A DNA stretch of 64,000 nucleotides, from assembly GCF_014805685.1 (NCBI RefSeq), contig NC_060893.1, positions 14,374,773-14,438,772 on the forward strand, read 5' to 3'. The position numbers were made by a program, and so were the translations under genes. Shown here in pieces: positions 1-15,439 of the stretch (positions are counted from its first letter, which is position 1; every line of letters begins with the position of its first letter). A model generated the notes under the pieces. It was not told the DNA's origin. It searched no databases and saw nothing but the letters and a program-made list of their open reading frames with translations. Origin of the DNA: Silurus meridionalis. Taxonomy: Eukaryota; Chordata; Actinopteri; Siluriformes; Siluridae.

Positions 1-429
1 TTTGATGAGCCTGGACTTGGGCTGTCAAGTTTGCAGAGCTTGGGGACATCCTCAACATGAACAGGTGTGAGGTGGGGACACTGGTTAGGTGTGTAGACGG
101 ACTTGATGTCCAAAGAAAAGGAGCGTTTGAGGCGGTTTGTGTCCAGGATGCGTTCAGCTGACAGATTGAGACCATTGAAGCCCTGCTGGAGTGACGTCGG
201 AGATGGCAGCTTGGTTTCCATCTCTTGTATCTCTGACTCACCATCTAGTCGAGCTTTCTCTGGTTTAGATGCGGTTTGTCTTTTTGGTTCCTCCATCTTA
301 CTGGACTGCTCATTCTTCTCCTGACCAGAAGACAGTGCCTTTAGTAGACAGAGACCCTTTTCAAACTCAAGCAGCTGGCCCAGGAAATTAAAGTTTGGCG
401 ATATCGACGGTCTGCGATCTTTAACAAAC
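1..429 (-). CDS. dusp8: dusp8 coding exon 6 (end of catalytic domain and C-terminal tail), partial
   Basis: Starts after acceptor TTGTACCAG and stays open to the window edge. It begins FVKDRRPSISPNFNFLGQLL, closing the phosphatase fold, then runs into a polar, Ser/Pro/Glu/Lys-rich tail with the DUSP8-like motif RLKRSFSLDIKSVYTP. The stop codon lies outside the window. Confidence 0.93.
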
Positions 430-2402
430 CTGGTACAAGAAAACAAAGAACTTTTTTTAGTCAAATTTTCAGATAAATAAAAGTGCATTTTTTATTGAAA
501 TGAAGTGTCTAGGTGTTACTGTTTACAAATCTCTATGAGAGATATTCTTCTGACTAGGGAAACATCTAATATTACACCATCTTTTAAAGAACATGTAATT
601 TAAACTGCAAAGTGTCACAGGTATTTTACCTGTATGCCTCATCCGATGACAAGCCCATTGTCTTCATGATGTAAGCAATAGCAATAGTGGCAGACCTGGA
701 GATGCCAGCTAAACAATGGACAATGACTCTGCAGTTGGAAACCTTGGCTTTATCTAAAAAGGAGTAGGAAAACAAACATGAGTGACAAACACAAAAGACA
801 ACCAAACACCATACTGACAGGCCAAAGGAAAAGTACATCTAATCTGCAAAAAAGCTTGTGTGAAACAATTGGGTTCTTCCGGGTACATCCCTAGGGCAGG
901 CTGCTCATTTTTCATGTCAGCTCACCAGATTTTTTTTAAGGTCTCATCTTTGATAAGTTTTACTTAGAGCACTTCTAACCGGACATTAAATCAATCCGTA
1001 ACATAGACTTTCCAAGTATGGGCAGAACCTTACCAATGAACTCATTAGTTTTGTCCAGCCATGGTAAGAGTTTCTCGCAATAGTTGTCGTTGACAGGAAT
1101 GCGCATGAAGTGGCTCTCAGAGATGAACTCAGGTTTCGGACACGTGTTGCTAGCATTAAGCACATATGTGATTCCATTCTGGGCCATCAGATCCTAAAAC
1201 AACAGAAAAGATGTCAGCAGGGAAAGATATATAATCTTAAAGGCCACATAAGACATTGATCGATGATAAGATTTTACACCCAACAACTGGTTTTGTAGTT
1301 TGCCGTTTAGACAACTTATATAGTGTTGTAAGACCCTCAAATCAGGACCAAATGTTTTAAACTATACATACAGTTTAGAGGACTGTTCATTCATCTGTAC
1401 AGATGAAGCTTCCACAAACACCCCACAATGAATGCTCTCTTACCTTGTTAAGTACATCTTTCTGGGATCCTAGATAGAGATGGGGTAGGATGCGTGTGGG
1501 GCCCACATTGGCCACAGGCAGGCAGGGTTGAGATAGACTCATGGGTAGTGTTGCCACTGGCTTTCCTTCACACAAACCTGGGAAGCAGGAGGAGAATGCT
1601 GCAAAGCCACCTGTCAAGTAACAGAAAGGAAGAGGGAAAACGCACTTTAAAATCATGACAAAAAAAAACATTTGATGGTTGAAACTATTAAAAGGAACTG
1701 AGGAATTTAGGACATTTTTTAGTCTTCCAGTAAATTCTGTCAGTGTTGACAGGTGTAATGTCAGCAATACCACCAACAGCTTTTGGAGCAACATTTAAAA
1801 CAAAACCACAATCTGTTAAATGTGACATTTCCGAATAAGTAAGGAAAAGCAATTAGGGTCACGATCAACATTATGCAATGAATAATCACATTCTGCCATC
1901 TGTATGGCATAGACACCAAACTAGGACACTATGATTAAAGTCATGCATTTCTAATGAAAGAGCAGAGTGTATGCTCTGATTACATGAATGTCTGCATCAT
2001 GTGAAGTGGAATATAACGGGATGTTGTCTCTTTAAGAGCCAGGCGGTCCCAGTTGGGTCTCTCGCAGCTCTGTTTCCTGAATGACCTAATATCCTCTATT
2101 GAACAATCACGTCAGGCTTGGAGAATGAGGGAAGCTACAGGTGTAGACTATGCACTGAGGCCCCTCATTCAAAAGTGACTGCAGCTACAGTGCCCCTGAC
2201 AGCCACATGCACATAACGCATATGCAGAGACATTGTACACACATGCAAATGCTTTATAAAAGCTTGTGTAATGCATTCTGGCACTGGATGGAGAGATAAA
2301 AAGAAAAGCATTTGTGTGATTAAAGGAAAGCATGAGCCTAATCTCAGTGGAGGTACATGAGAATCTGGGACAAGTTAACGCTGGGATTGTAAGCACATTT
2401 GA

Positions 2403-2476
<74 letters not shown>

Positions 2477-5400
2477 AGAGCACAGCAGTCAGCCAGAGAA
2501 CCATGACATCACTGTGTCGGCACAGCCAGGATACAGAGCAAAGTGCAAAAGTCATAGTAGAGAACAAAAGGGAGGAGGGGGAGAGGGAGGAGCGAAAGAA
2601 ATACAGAGAAGTAAAATGAGTCAAGGCAAATGAAGCCAGAGCTGATAAGCAGGTTTTTAACAAAGAGTCAGCATGGAGTGGCAGAGTATGACATCATCCA
2701 GCCTTCATGCTTGATTGACTAACCGCAGTTAAGCAAACAGCCAACAGCCACGGGCATTTCCAACTAACGGCCATGTCAAACACCTGTCTCCCCCCTCTCT
2801 GTTCCCAGACTCTTGTTTCTCAATTGTAGGTTTTGATGCCTGCCCCTTTAAGATGTTGAGTGGCAGACTGTCTGTTTCTAGCTATTAATGGCAACTGCTG
2901 GGTCGATGACATCAGTGTAACTGAAGAGGGGTTTCGCATGTCAGGCAGAATGAGGCGGGCCTTGGAGGCTCGATTTGCCGAAAACCCTGCTGAGGGTTTG
3001 AATGACTGCTGCCCAGATTTTCCACGACCCCCACCCTGTGCTGAACCTCCTGTTAACCTCAGCGCCCCAGTCTGGGTCCCCCCTATTTGCTAACCGCACT
3101 TGCCAGGAGGGCAAAATGACATCATCGATTGCATGGGCTGGTCGCTATGTCAACATTTGTCAGTAATACCCATGAGCATGGACTTTTCATCCCTCCCCCA
3201 TCTGGCAGACACTTTTCTGAGTGCTAATAGCGGTTTCAATTGGTCTCTGGATCTGTCTCAGCGAGGCAAGGATGTAGGATGTTCCCCCAAAGCAGGAATG
3301 CAACATTCCTCATCCTCCCACAAACAACAGCCTTCAGCCTTCAGTCTAAGGATGTGCAAGTCTATAACACAGATCAGGAACATAGAGCACAGAATGAGGA
3401 AACGGCAGGAAACAGGAAGGATCTCTTCGACAGAGAGTGCCAATGTCCTTTTTCCTCACTTTTTTCAGCTCATGTCTGATCTCCTGCTTTGAGTCATCCC
3501 TAGATGAGCTTTATATAGCAGCCTAAAGAGCAACATGTTCCTGGACAAAGAAAAAATTGCTCTTAAAACATTAAGCTCTAAAGTTACTCAGAAAAGCATG
3601 ACAATAGAAAATGTTGAGAAGAGGTCCATGCATGTTGAAGGCCATGGTACAGTAGATGTGTTTGAAATCAAAGCGATCACAAATCTGACAAAAAAGGGCA
3701 ACAGAATCATCGAATGGTCTATGCATTTATCCTGATATTAGGGCCTAAAAAACACCATAATCATCAATGACCAGGAGTCCAAGGATGAAACATCATCCTG
3801 CTCTTTGTATTGGAAGTTTGGCTTCTTTTTGCTCACATAGTCTTCACCTTTTTAGTTTACTGTTGTGTGAGAGTGTTTAATTGTACATTTCCTCCTTATC
3901 ATAATGACTTGGTTGTATATGTGGGATCGAGACGATTTTCCTAACTCGATTGCCCACATCAGCTTTAGTCATTCTGGAAAAACCCAAGCAGTCCCACATT
4001 GGCATATCTATATAAATAAGCAATAATACCCATATTACACATCGGGAAAACACATTACATGCCTAATTCCGCTCATACTTTCAACCTTCCACAGGTGACA
4101 TTTTTGTCAGGCATGTGCACTAAATAATTGTGTATGAGGAAGGGGTGGGGGTTGATAAGTGATATACGCCAGCACTGGGCCTGAACCGGTCCAGCTGAGC
4201 CATGAGCCATTCATACACACTTCCTCTCCACCCTCTGTCTGTCTCTGCCAACTTCTCTCTCAAGTGCCCATCAGTCCTTAACCTTTTATTCTGCAATGTG
4301 TTGATTACAGGCAGGTGCAGGGGCTTCTATAGCACAAAATTAGCAAAATGATAGACCAATTGGTTTATTCCAATGTATAAATTCTTGAAGTTTTCTGAGC
4401 ATTCTCTACAGGTTTTATGGACCTTTTAATATACAATAAATACATTTAAATACAACTACAAATATAAATATTAGTAAATCCGAGTTCTATAAGCAATAAT
4501 TATACCATAAATAGATGTTATCCTTTGTTAAAATAACATACAGAGTGTAAAGGAAGCATTTACACACAAAGTGCATTAACCCCGGTGCCTGACATCAGTC
4601 CACTCACCCTGCGGCACAAGACCTCCAACACTAGAAGCCTTTCAGTGTGTATCTTTTCAGGCAAACTCTAAAGGCCTTTCCTCACACACACTCCCATTCA
4701 CTAGCCCCAATCCAAAAGCATTGATGGAGCTGAATGGAGCTCACAGAGACACACACACACTCACCCCCACCCCCGGCTCTTCAGCCTCCAGATGCAGAAG
4801 ACATGACGCCATTGAGAAGCAGCCTCCATCTGTTCCTCTCCATCTCCATGCGTATGTATACACACACACTTGATTTCCATTTCAATGAGGCCTATATGAC
4901 ATCATAGCTCACATGCATCCGCACAATGAGGAACATTAAGAGCAGTAGGACTCGCCTCTGGTGTTCCATGTCACGCTTCACAGATTAGGAGTGTGTAAAG
5001 CCTAAGGTCCTATATAACCAAGCCATTAAATGTTAGTTCTATTACTGTTATAGCCGTTCTTCCTTAAAGTGATACAGCTGCATAATATGTAACAAACCTG
5101 AAATAAAAGTGAACGACTTGATAACAGCAACCGTTTAACCGTCACTCTGTGACAAAACAGAATGCAAATACAGTGAGTCATATGGGTATACCTGCTGCTG
5201 TGTGCACAAAGATACACACACTCACGTTTCACTATGTTATAGTGAAAAAGACAATGCACGAGATGTCCTTATTCATTTTGTGATAGTTTATCAGCATACA
5301 GAATTTCTCTAATTCATTTTTGGTTAAAAACATTATCTGTGAAACATTTACACCAAAAAATGTCCTTGAAGCAACTATTTTTATGATTATAAAAGAAAAA

Positions 5401-7242
5401 AGAATATGAAAATTTTTAAAAATAATAGGATAAAATAAAGATAGACAAAGAATGACAAAACATAAAAACTGTATTATAGACCGTAAATAAATTGGGGGAA
5501 AAAAATTAAAAAGGAAGAGAAAAATCCAAATGAATATAATGAAAAGTAAGCAATAGCAAACAATGAATTAATGAAGGATGGCAACAAAAGTACAAGGAGA
5601 TCAGACAAGCGGGTACAAAGCCGGCCAACTCCAGTGTGCCCCATACACACCTCGCAGCTCTCGAGCCTCCTTCATCCTGCGCACTCTGATCTTCAGCCTC
5701 ATGCCGGTGTGAGGAGTAGGGGAGCAGAAGCACTCCTCAGGAGAGGATATGACCACTTCCAGAGACATGCACACCTCCACACACAGATCTCACCAATGTA
5801 CAGCAGCTTCCCACATACAAGGCATGAGAGCTTAACAAGAGAATCTTCACAAATCCATGCAAAAAAGTGAGAAAACACTTTGTGTGCTGAAGGAAGATGG
5901 AGGAGAATCAGGCTTCTGACAGCAGCTCCTCACTGTCGACACACACAGCAGATCCTTCAGTAATCGTCCTCTGTGTGGCAACTGAAAGTGGAGCTCCCTA
6001 TTGTTGTACGGCCCGTACTCGCTCACTCAATCGCTCACTCTCTCTCATCAACTGACTTTCCCCTCCTTCCTTCCCTCCCTCTCTTTCTCTCCTCCCTCTG
6101 ACCTAAGAGTGAATGAGCTCATGTGCTATGAGCACAGGCCTCTCTCTCGCTCTCTCTCTCTCCCCAAGTAGAATCCTGGCTCATGCGTGAGGCATGCAAA
6201 CCACATTCCTTACTCAGCCAGCAAATATGCAGCCACCTTAGAGGCCCCTTTTCAGAAAAACTCACTTCTCATCGCAGACCACCAAGCAGTGCTAGTTCAA
6301 ATTTTGCACAAGAGAAGTTGAGACCTTAATGGCACCAATAATCACCAGGATTACACAAAACGCTAAGGCCATACTGATTTAAAGAATGTAGCCCCAGCTG
6401 CAGCTTGTTCTTATCCACTTCATCCATACAAAAAAAAAATTAAACACCTTTTTTATTTACTTTGTCTAGAATGTGTGTTCTTCCGCCTATGATCATTTGC
6501 AAAAAAAAATTATTATAGGACCTTAGCTAGTTTCTGCTATTTCAACAGTTGAATTTAGCATCATGGGAGCTCTAGTTTATATGCTGATTAAGGTTGAGCT
6601 TCATTGACTTAGCCTGCTTGGACAAAGTTATAAAGGCCTGTTTGCAACTGGAATGGATTATAAGACACTAAAAACTGCCCAGAGAAATGCTATCATTTGT
6701 ACTTGGCAAACGCTTTAAATAGGGAGGCTAGTCATTCTTTCCACGTGGCCAAGTTGCAGAAACAGCCGCAATCCATGCAATACACTTTCAAGAACGCCAC
6801 ATTGCACTTCTGCGAGAAACCTCCCTTTTAATATGAGCAATTAAGGGAGTAAAGGAGGCGACACCATTTACAAAACGCAGCTAATCTGTGCATTGTCTGA
6901 CATCAGCCCTGCATGTTAGACTGGTAAAAGAATGATGGAAGCATATGGCAGTGTGCTGAGGCAGACACAATGCCGAAAGCTTCCTCGGCTCATATCCGGC
7001 CCCCCACTTGATGCTTAATTATCCACAAACACAGACTTGACTATCATAGCTTTGGTATGTGAGGTACTAAAGGAGCATACATCAGATAGGAATTTTCTGA
7101 ATGTCCCATTGGATATTTTTAATGCTATGCATTATGCCCATCCTGGACCGTCATCCACTATTTATCATGCTTTCTGCTGCTTTTCTCTTTAGTCTGTGCA
7201 ACCGGCAACAACACAGCAGCATTTTACATGGGACTTCCGCTG

Positions 7243-7287
<45 letters not shown>

Positions 7288-10200
7288 TCTCATAAATTGT
7301 CATTCAAATGGGATGTTATGGTGCATGGTAATGCATTGTGATGGCCTGTTTTAGAGAAATGTATGTGCTGTGAAGGGGGGATGTGGTCTGTTTGGTGTTG
7401 TTACTGCTGGGTGTGAGCACATCCCATATGTGATTGGCAGGCAGACTGGAGAATGACGTAATGGCAGCGGAGGCCCCAGCTGTCATGCCTGAGGTGTGAG
7501 CTAGTCTCCAGCAGGGGAGCAAAACCTCATGCCGGCCTTGCAGCTCCCATCACTCAATATGAGCCTCAGGGGGTGTGTACAGGGTGTGTGCACCTGTTCC
7601 TTTGTGTGTCTGTGCTCAACAAATGTAACTGGTTGGGTGTTTGAGGGCAAACAGGGAAATACTTTAATCATCTTTCCTTGGGAAATGCAAAATTTCAAAT
7701 GGAGATACTTTATTATCAAGTTATGGTTTTTACTTTTCTCCCTAACTTTCATTCAGCTTGTGCAACATTTTGCAGACTACTAAACGTATCCAAAGAAAAT
7801 GTCATTATCATCAAGAAACATAAGCTATTATATTTTTGCCGTTTATAAAGCGCACACTGTAGAAACACACTGTAGCAACACACTTTCAATGCTCTTACAT
7901 CCAGAGGACTTTAGGATCCACTACACAGGATCACAGCTCAAACCAATAATACACTGTGGAACTACACTTCAACGTCTGGCTCCCTTATGTACACAAAGAC
8001 GTGAGCAGGCTGCCAGATGAAGTCATGGAAAGAGAGAAACAGGAGCTTTGTGTGTGTGTGTAGTAGACAGAGGGCTATCATTTTTCTTCCTCCAAACTGA
8101 CAGAGATTTAGCAAATGACAGAGCTATTAGATAATAAAAAAGGGCTTTGGTTCATGGTTCCTATTTAAACAAAAATGGCAGTTTTTAAGTCAACATCCTG
8201 AAGCTGTACTTTCGACCACCTGCTAACAGCATTCAATCTAGGACCTCTGGCTGCAAAAATGTACTATTTTATGTGCCAACTTTTTGTAGCCTTACTCATC
8301 TTCCACTTAATAATCTGCAACAGTAAAAATGCCAGTCAGACCCTCTGTGCATTAAATACTAATAATACGCATATTAACAACAGAATGAGGTCACTCGGCT
8401 TACGTTTGACATTAGGATTGCATTATAAAAACCTTCCACACATGCTTCTAATTGATTAAGTAGACACAGGCCAAACTCATGACAACAAAAGACAATGGGT
8501 GAAATGAAACGGATGCTAAGTTGCTTCATTTCAGAGAGCTTAAAACTATATACGAAATCCTATCCTCATTCTCCTCACACTATGAAATTTCTCTCAGACA
8601 GATGGCCTGTCTGTCACGTTACATCCTAATGACCTGAAAAACACTGCTCAGGCGAAGTAGAGCTGACAGCAGAATTACTTCCCTCTTTCCTCGTCTGCTA
8701 TCAGCTCCTCGTTAATTAGCCACCCGTCACTCTGTTCTCACTCTGATGCCAGCTCACTGCTAAGACCAATGATGTGGTCTCAAATTAGTTTTATTTATTT
8801 ATTTGACATAATTCCCCCATTTCTCCCAAATTCAGTCATCTGTACATTCCTACCCCTGCCTAGTTGTTCTTTATAACAAAACAACTATTAGCCTGACAGG
8901 GCAATTTTTTTTTATAAGGCAGCAACAACAGAGCGCCTGCTCTCGGTTTCCATACATGAACTCACAATCTCTCATAATTATTTAGTGTCATTGTGATTGT
9001 CAGGGGACAGAGAGTATGCCATCCGTTTGGTTTTCTTCCTTTTACCATTTTAGAGAGCTTTATCTTGCCATTGGTCGCCACTGGCTTATCATTACGGATA
9101 AGATAGTTAGGATACATTTAAATGGGCTGAATTATAAATTAATGAAGTTATATTTATAATCTATTTAATTCTGGAAAGCTGCTTTGGGCCAATGTACATT
9201 GTTAAAAGCGTTATATAAATAAAATTTAATTGGACTGTATTCAATTGAAGGTGATTCCCAGAAACATTATTCAAATATTAGCACAGAAAACCAGTCTTTG
9301 GAATTTTTAACAATAATTTGCAAAATAAATTCATGAAACAAAAGAGAACATTGTAAGTTGCTCTTGGCCCATTTGTAAGTCAAGCAACCCCGCATTGTTT
9401 GAGATCTCAAGAATTGTGCAAGAATTGTTACATTGTGAGCAATGAAATATTATGTTCATTAATAACCATTAAAAATGAAGAAAATGAAAGTCGCACAAAG
9501 ACCATTGAGGTACTTCACCTTTTTGAATCTCAGATCAGCTGCTGTATTACTTAATACAAATATGCACTTACAAGAATAGGCATTAATAATAACAATCTTT
9601 GTCAAGTTGTAACAATGTAATTAATTGCAAATGCTTTAACAAGAAATGATTAGCAGGTGATAAAGCATTTTAAAGAACTGACAAAACTGTATGCCTATGG
9701 ATTTGTGAGAATTACTACAAATCAGTAAACAAATTTCACAAAATAAACAAGCTAAAAATCATGAACCAGTTAATCAAAGTTTAAATATGGATTTAATGAG
9801 AAATTATGTTTAACAAAAACACAATCAGTGTCATGATTAGAACATGGACCATCTTGTTTACTCATAATATGACCCATTAGTCATATATGTACAGTTCTTA
9901 TTTGCTGTCTCCAGAGCCTTACAATCATGAAGAGGCTATTTGTGGCAGCTGATGTTTTTAACCCAAATTACTAACCCTTCTGTATATTTTTAGTTAATTC
10001 CCAAAAAAGGATGGATGAATGAAAATTACAGTTCCCCGTGCAGCTCAGGCTGCTTTGCGCTATCTCTCTAAATAAAGAACATGAGCAGTTCACAAACTGT
10101 TATACAGCTTCCTGGTTGGTAAATCCTCAGACAGGCTGCACCTGTGACTAATAGTTACACATCAGTACTCCTGTGTATCATACAGAAACGTTCATTGTGT

Positions 10201-10384
10201 GACTTAGAAACAAGTTCCTTATTTTCATTTAGAAAACACTAAAAACATTAACTCATATACAGTATAACAACTTTTTTTGACAACAAATTGTGAAAGGTAC
10301 AGTGTTTATCAACAATTATCTTGTGAAAAGATCAACTACATTAAATTATATATTTAAATGAAGCTATATAAAGTATGCGTATAT

Positions 10385-10444
<60 letters not shown>

Positions 10445-13400
10445 TCACATCTTAACCATAAATGTGATGCATATTTATTTAGACCTCTTAATTTGTATGA
10501 CAGTGCACTCATGTATTGTAGTGAAAACATTTTTGTTGTTGTAACTGCTGTAAATTGTCTATGCTATTTTTAGGTAAAACAGAAAACTGTACAAAGCCCA
10601 GACTTGCATAGAACACATAGAACAACTTCTTGGCACCGTGCAGCATGAGGTAAGGTCTGTAGCTCACAATTTGTCTAAAGAGAAGCAAATGTTAACACTG
10701 CCAATATAATTATATAAGAGATATAATTACTTTTTATTATTATTATTATTTCAATGGTTTAAGTGTAACAAACATATAGCTTTGCCTTGATGGGCATGAA
10801 TGTTGACCACATAGGTAGCAAATATAAAAAAAACAAAAATAAGTTACCCAAGCATAGACCTTTGAAGTACTCCATTACATTAACATTATCTTTAATCTGT
10901 ATAGTTACAACACTATGTTACAAGACAAAATCTACTGTGATCATGTTTGTTGTATAGGACTTTACTGAATCCAGTTAATTATTAATCAAGTAAATGCTGC
11001 TCTTATTAGATTTACCATAACTCATTAATAGAATTTTTGCATGATCAGTGTCACTCTAAAAAGTGGCCACTAGAGAATCTAGGCTTTCTATGTTGTATTG
11101 TTTACTTCTCACTCTCAATTTTCTAAAAGAGAGCATTGAGTGAAACAGGATATATTCCAAGAAAAAAAAAAGTATGCCTGGACTTTAATCTCAGCCAGCA
11201 TGATTTGACTACATTGCAGGAAAAAAAAAAAAGAAATAGGACCTGTTAAAAAAAAAAAACTGTTAAAAGAAAAAAGATAAAGACATTGATCGAAAATGAA
11301 GACTTTTATCTTTTTAGTATTTATTCATATGTTAGAGATTTTTGGAGATAAAATCTCCACTTTCAACCCTTTGGACATACTAGAAAAAAAGATTAAGAAA
11401 AACATTACCATTTAAATTGTTACCATCAAACTTGGAAGGAACCTTGTCACGGCTTGTGACGTGAGCTTTGGTGTCAGATAAATAATTCATATTGGTATTG
11501 ATGGCTGACATTAAAAAATAGGTTCTAGAGTGACAATGATCAAATAATTGATTAATAACAATAGTGTTTGTTTTTTATAGGTTTTTGTGGCCAGTAGTAT
11601 AGTAATGATTTAATTTCAGTCGGAAAACAACTAAATATACTAAATAAAATCACAACACAAGCCGTCTAATTTGACAAGTACACCATGACTGTTGGGAATG
11701 TCAAATAAAAGTTGTTATGGCGTGAATTTGTCATATCAGTTTAAAGCCCACTGTTAACCAATCCTGCTATATTAATACATTTGCCATAGAATACTTTTCT
11801 GACAATTGCACTGAAATTGATTTGAATAACTAATTCAAATGGATGTAAATATCTTATATTATCTTACAACCAGTTGTCCTCTTGTGCAGTTATTGTAGCC
11901 AGCTGGTTTATTGCTTTTAAACAGAAATGGGAAAATATCCCAATTGGTTAATCCTGTTTCTCACCATAGTAGCTAGTTGCCAATAAGAAAAAAATTTACA
12001 AATGTTTATGATTTTGACTTGCTTCATTACATTGCAATCACTGTGTAAAACAACTTCATTTAATACACACACATATGCAGCTACACTGTTGCTACAAATA
12101 AACATATTAAACATTGAATGCTTTTGAATGATTTCAGTTAAACAGCATAGAGTATCAAATTTTATCTGCAGTGATGAGAGCTGTTTAACATGAAATTCAT
12201 TCCGGTTAGTCCTTTGAGAAAAGAAAATCACTTAGATCAAGTAGAGCGGTCTCGACTGGAGCACAAGGGTGACAATGACATCACTGAGGAGTGAACATGC
12301 CAGAAGTCATAAGATGCCAGATGTGAACATGAGAGATTTCACATGACAGCAGAGTCCTTTTCTGTCGAAATCTAGACTCTACCACAGAAATTCACAATTG
12401 ATCTTGCAAAACACAGCAAGTTACATTTTGGTAAAGACTATTTTGTCTTTAAAAAAAATACTGTTAAAATGTTTATAATAAAGGAATACTTTGTACATTT
12501 GTACATGCCATGACCAAAGAGTATATTTACACTTGGCTTTTTGGTTCAGTCGCTCCTGAGGAGCTCGAATCATTTGTTGGTTCCAAGTTAAAGTCAAGCA
12601 GGAAGGAGAGCGAGAGATGTCCTGCTACCACTAGTGACATGATGTCATGTGGAGCAGAAGAGAAGTCTCCAGAGCGTTACACAACTGGGAGGATGTGTGA
12701 GCTGAAGGGAGGAGGAATACTATCGGGAAGACTCTAAATGATGACAAAGTCTGCATTCTTCACACAAGGGCCTTGGGCCAGAGTGGAAAGTCCAAATTTA
12801 GCTAAGGATGGAATGGAAAGATCTCTTATCAGGAAATGAGTGTGGGGTTACATCAACTGTGCAGTGTGTGTCAGTGGCAGTTTATGCATGTATGTGTGCA
12901 GATGTGTGTATTCCTGTGTTTTGCTGTACTTTTCCTGGAATTCACTGATGATTTGTTTGACTTCCTAACAAGGTTGCTGTGAGACTGTACCACTGCAACT
13001 TTGGGAGACACAGGTAACCAAACAGAAGATATCCAAATAATATTTTTTTTTGCATAAAAGTCTATATAATCCGATGCAAAGGCTTTTAAATATAGAACTG
13101 AGCTCTATAAATATAAATAAACAAGAAAAATAAGGAGAAAATAGGTGAATGAATTTTTCAGGGTATTCACAACAGCTTGCTGCTATTCAACAGGGCCAAA
13201 TTTAAAAAGTAAAGGAAGAAGTCTATAAACACAGTGATTTCACCCTTCAGCACTTCAATATGCTCTACAAAGTGGAAAAAAAAGTGTGTGCTCATATAGT
13301 TTTGTACCTGCTGGAATCTCATGCAAGGCAGTCACACAGGAAAAGAAGAGCCAAAATTGGCAAAATGGAGAAAAATGGAAGAGCTGTGAATGTAACAGAA

Positions 13401-13860
13401 GAAAGCAGTGGAAAAGAGAGGACTGCGGCGGGTTCACGTCATGCTGAAAGTATTTGGCATCACCAACTCCTCTGACATTTATTTAGTTCTTTATTTAGTT
13501 TCTGGGAATTGACATAAGACATATAATTTGAGGCCAATGAATGTGCAGAGAAAAAAAAAAACCAAGAAAAGTGAGGACAAATGTAGAGAAAGGACTGGAC
13601 ATTTCTGTGCAAAACGATGTGCACCCCGAGTCTGTTCTAGTAATGTGCATGTGTAAAGGTGTGCATGAAGGTAAACAGTTCAGCGTAGGGACCCAATGAA
13701 ATGTCATATACCCTTTGTAAAAATTTAGAAAAACTGAGTGAAAACATGTAAGGATTAACAGTTGAGAACACTTGCACAAACTAGCTGTCAGGCACCAGAT
13801 GTGATGACCACAGAGGCCTGGACTAAAAATAGAGCAGTGTTTTCAGAACAGAAAGAGAGA

Positions 13861-13924
<64 letters not shown>

Positions 13925-15383
13925 CACAATAACACAACATGAGCTCCTCTTGGGAGCTTACCTCACCACCATAATGGCACCAGTGGCTCCTTCTCAATGA
14001 AATCATTGAACGGACCACACAGCAGTGGGGCAGTAATGGATAGTGGCTTACGCAGACACAGGAAGTCAGGGAGATTGACAGGAGTCTAGTAGCTTACTTT
14101 ACAACAAGAGCACTTAAGCAAAACCCTAACTGGATGAGGGATTCCTACTGTGTGATAATATAGTTGACTCTGAGCAAATCCATATTGCATTTTTTTAATA
14201 ATGCTTGATTTACTTCCAGCCTACATAACACAGACTAAACTAACTAAAGGACACAGATTCGTACATGAAACATAAATCACTTAAAGCTTTTTTTCACTCT
14301 GCAAATTAATCTGCTCATTATTGTCTGCTTGGGCTTGCAGCAGTGCTTCTTTTTGATAGAATTTCAGCATTGTTACACAAAAGAACCACAAAATCACACT
14401 GATTTTCTTTTTTTTCTTTTTTCTTTTTTCATATATTCATTATTTTACATTTCTTATCGTTATTATTTTATCTTATTATTCCTTTTGGAATTTTAATACA
14501 CCTCTTCTGTCATTTTAAATGGTGGCTAAATGCACTAAAGCTGTCATGGTTCCCAATGACAACAACCAAGTTGCTTTGTATGACTGGTAGGAGTATTTCA
14601 CTATAGATAAGCACTTGGATCTATAACCAATCAGTTGTTGCTTTACAATGTCATACATTAATTTAAATAGAATTGAGAAATCTCTGCCTAAACATTTTTC
14701 TCTTTGTCTTCTTGTCACTCTGCACTGCCTCTGTGTCACACATTTACATAAAAGCTACCTGTTGCTTTGTCACTTGCTAGTGTGATCGCTGGGTTATTGT
14801 TGTTATTGTTAGCAATCTAGTTGTTTGTCAAGTTGGTGAAAAAAAATAAACAGCCCAGGACTTGCTGGTTCCAGTTTGGACCTGTTCTTGTTTTTAAATG
14901 TGCGTTGATGTAACACCTATTAAGTGAAGATCAGGATACTGGGGCATTAAAAAGTCGGTTAGAATTTGCATTTTGTTTTAGAAGGCATTAACATTTAGTC
15001 TTCTCAGGTGCCAAATTCACACACTTACACTAGAAATGGGCTGTAAAAAGTGAAGTGGAATGACAAAATTGCATTCAAAATAAAAAAAACAATGAAAGAC
15101 AGAGAGGGAGAAGAAGAAGAACCGGTCCGGATTTAACACACTGCCCGATTAAAGTCAAATTCCGCTTTCAACTTGAGGCATATGTAACCTTCAGTCACCG
15201 CTCCATGTCATGTTTTTTCTTGTGTTAACCATTAAGTGGGAGTGACATCAGGAGGATCTGATGTAATCCAGAAGCATCTCAAACCCTGCCGAGTGACCAC
15301 GAGGCAAGCATATGGGTCAAGAGCCATGCAACTCAGTATATGCTCATAGTGCCAAGGCATGGTTCGTTTTTCACTCACTTACT

Positions 15384-15439
<56 letters not shown>

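Larger units (their letters stand above)
431..1433 (-). other. Short dusp8 introns between exons 6-5, 5-4 and 4-3
   Basis: The intron pieces 430-629, 754-1033 and 1194-1443 are 200 to 280 nt long with ordinary splice sites. I see no repeat, RNA or extra exon in them. Confidence 0.7.

Noticed and set aside
103..324. Plus-strand open frame over the dusp8 last exon
   Set aside because: Shadow of the minus-strand coding sequence, which matches DUSP8.
2860..3735. Several plus-strand frames in the dusp8 intron (2860-3093, 3100-3492, 3535-3735)
   Set aside because: No family similarity, no splice-site pairing that extends them, and overlapping alternatives in other frames.
10358..10573. Open frames through CA/TG/GA/CT/TA microsatellites (also near 2404, 13865, 15386, 31287, 56000, 60533)
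   Set aside because: Low-complexity repeats lack stops in some frames; no exon signals.
12510..12737. 75-codon frame with an acidic/basic composition
   Set aside because: No recognisable motif and no convincing acceptor or donor; left unannotated.
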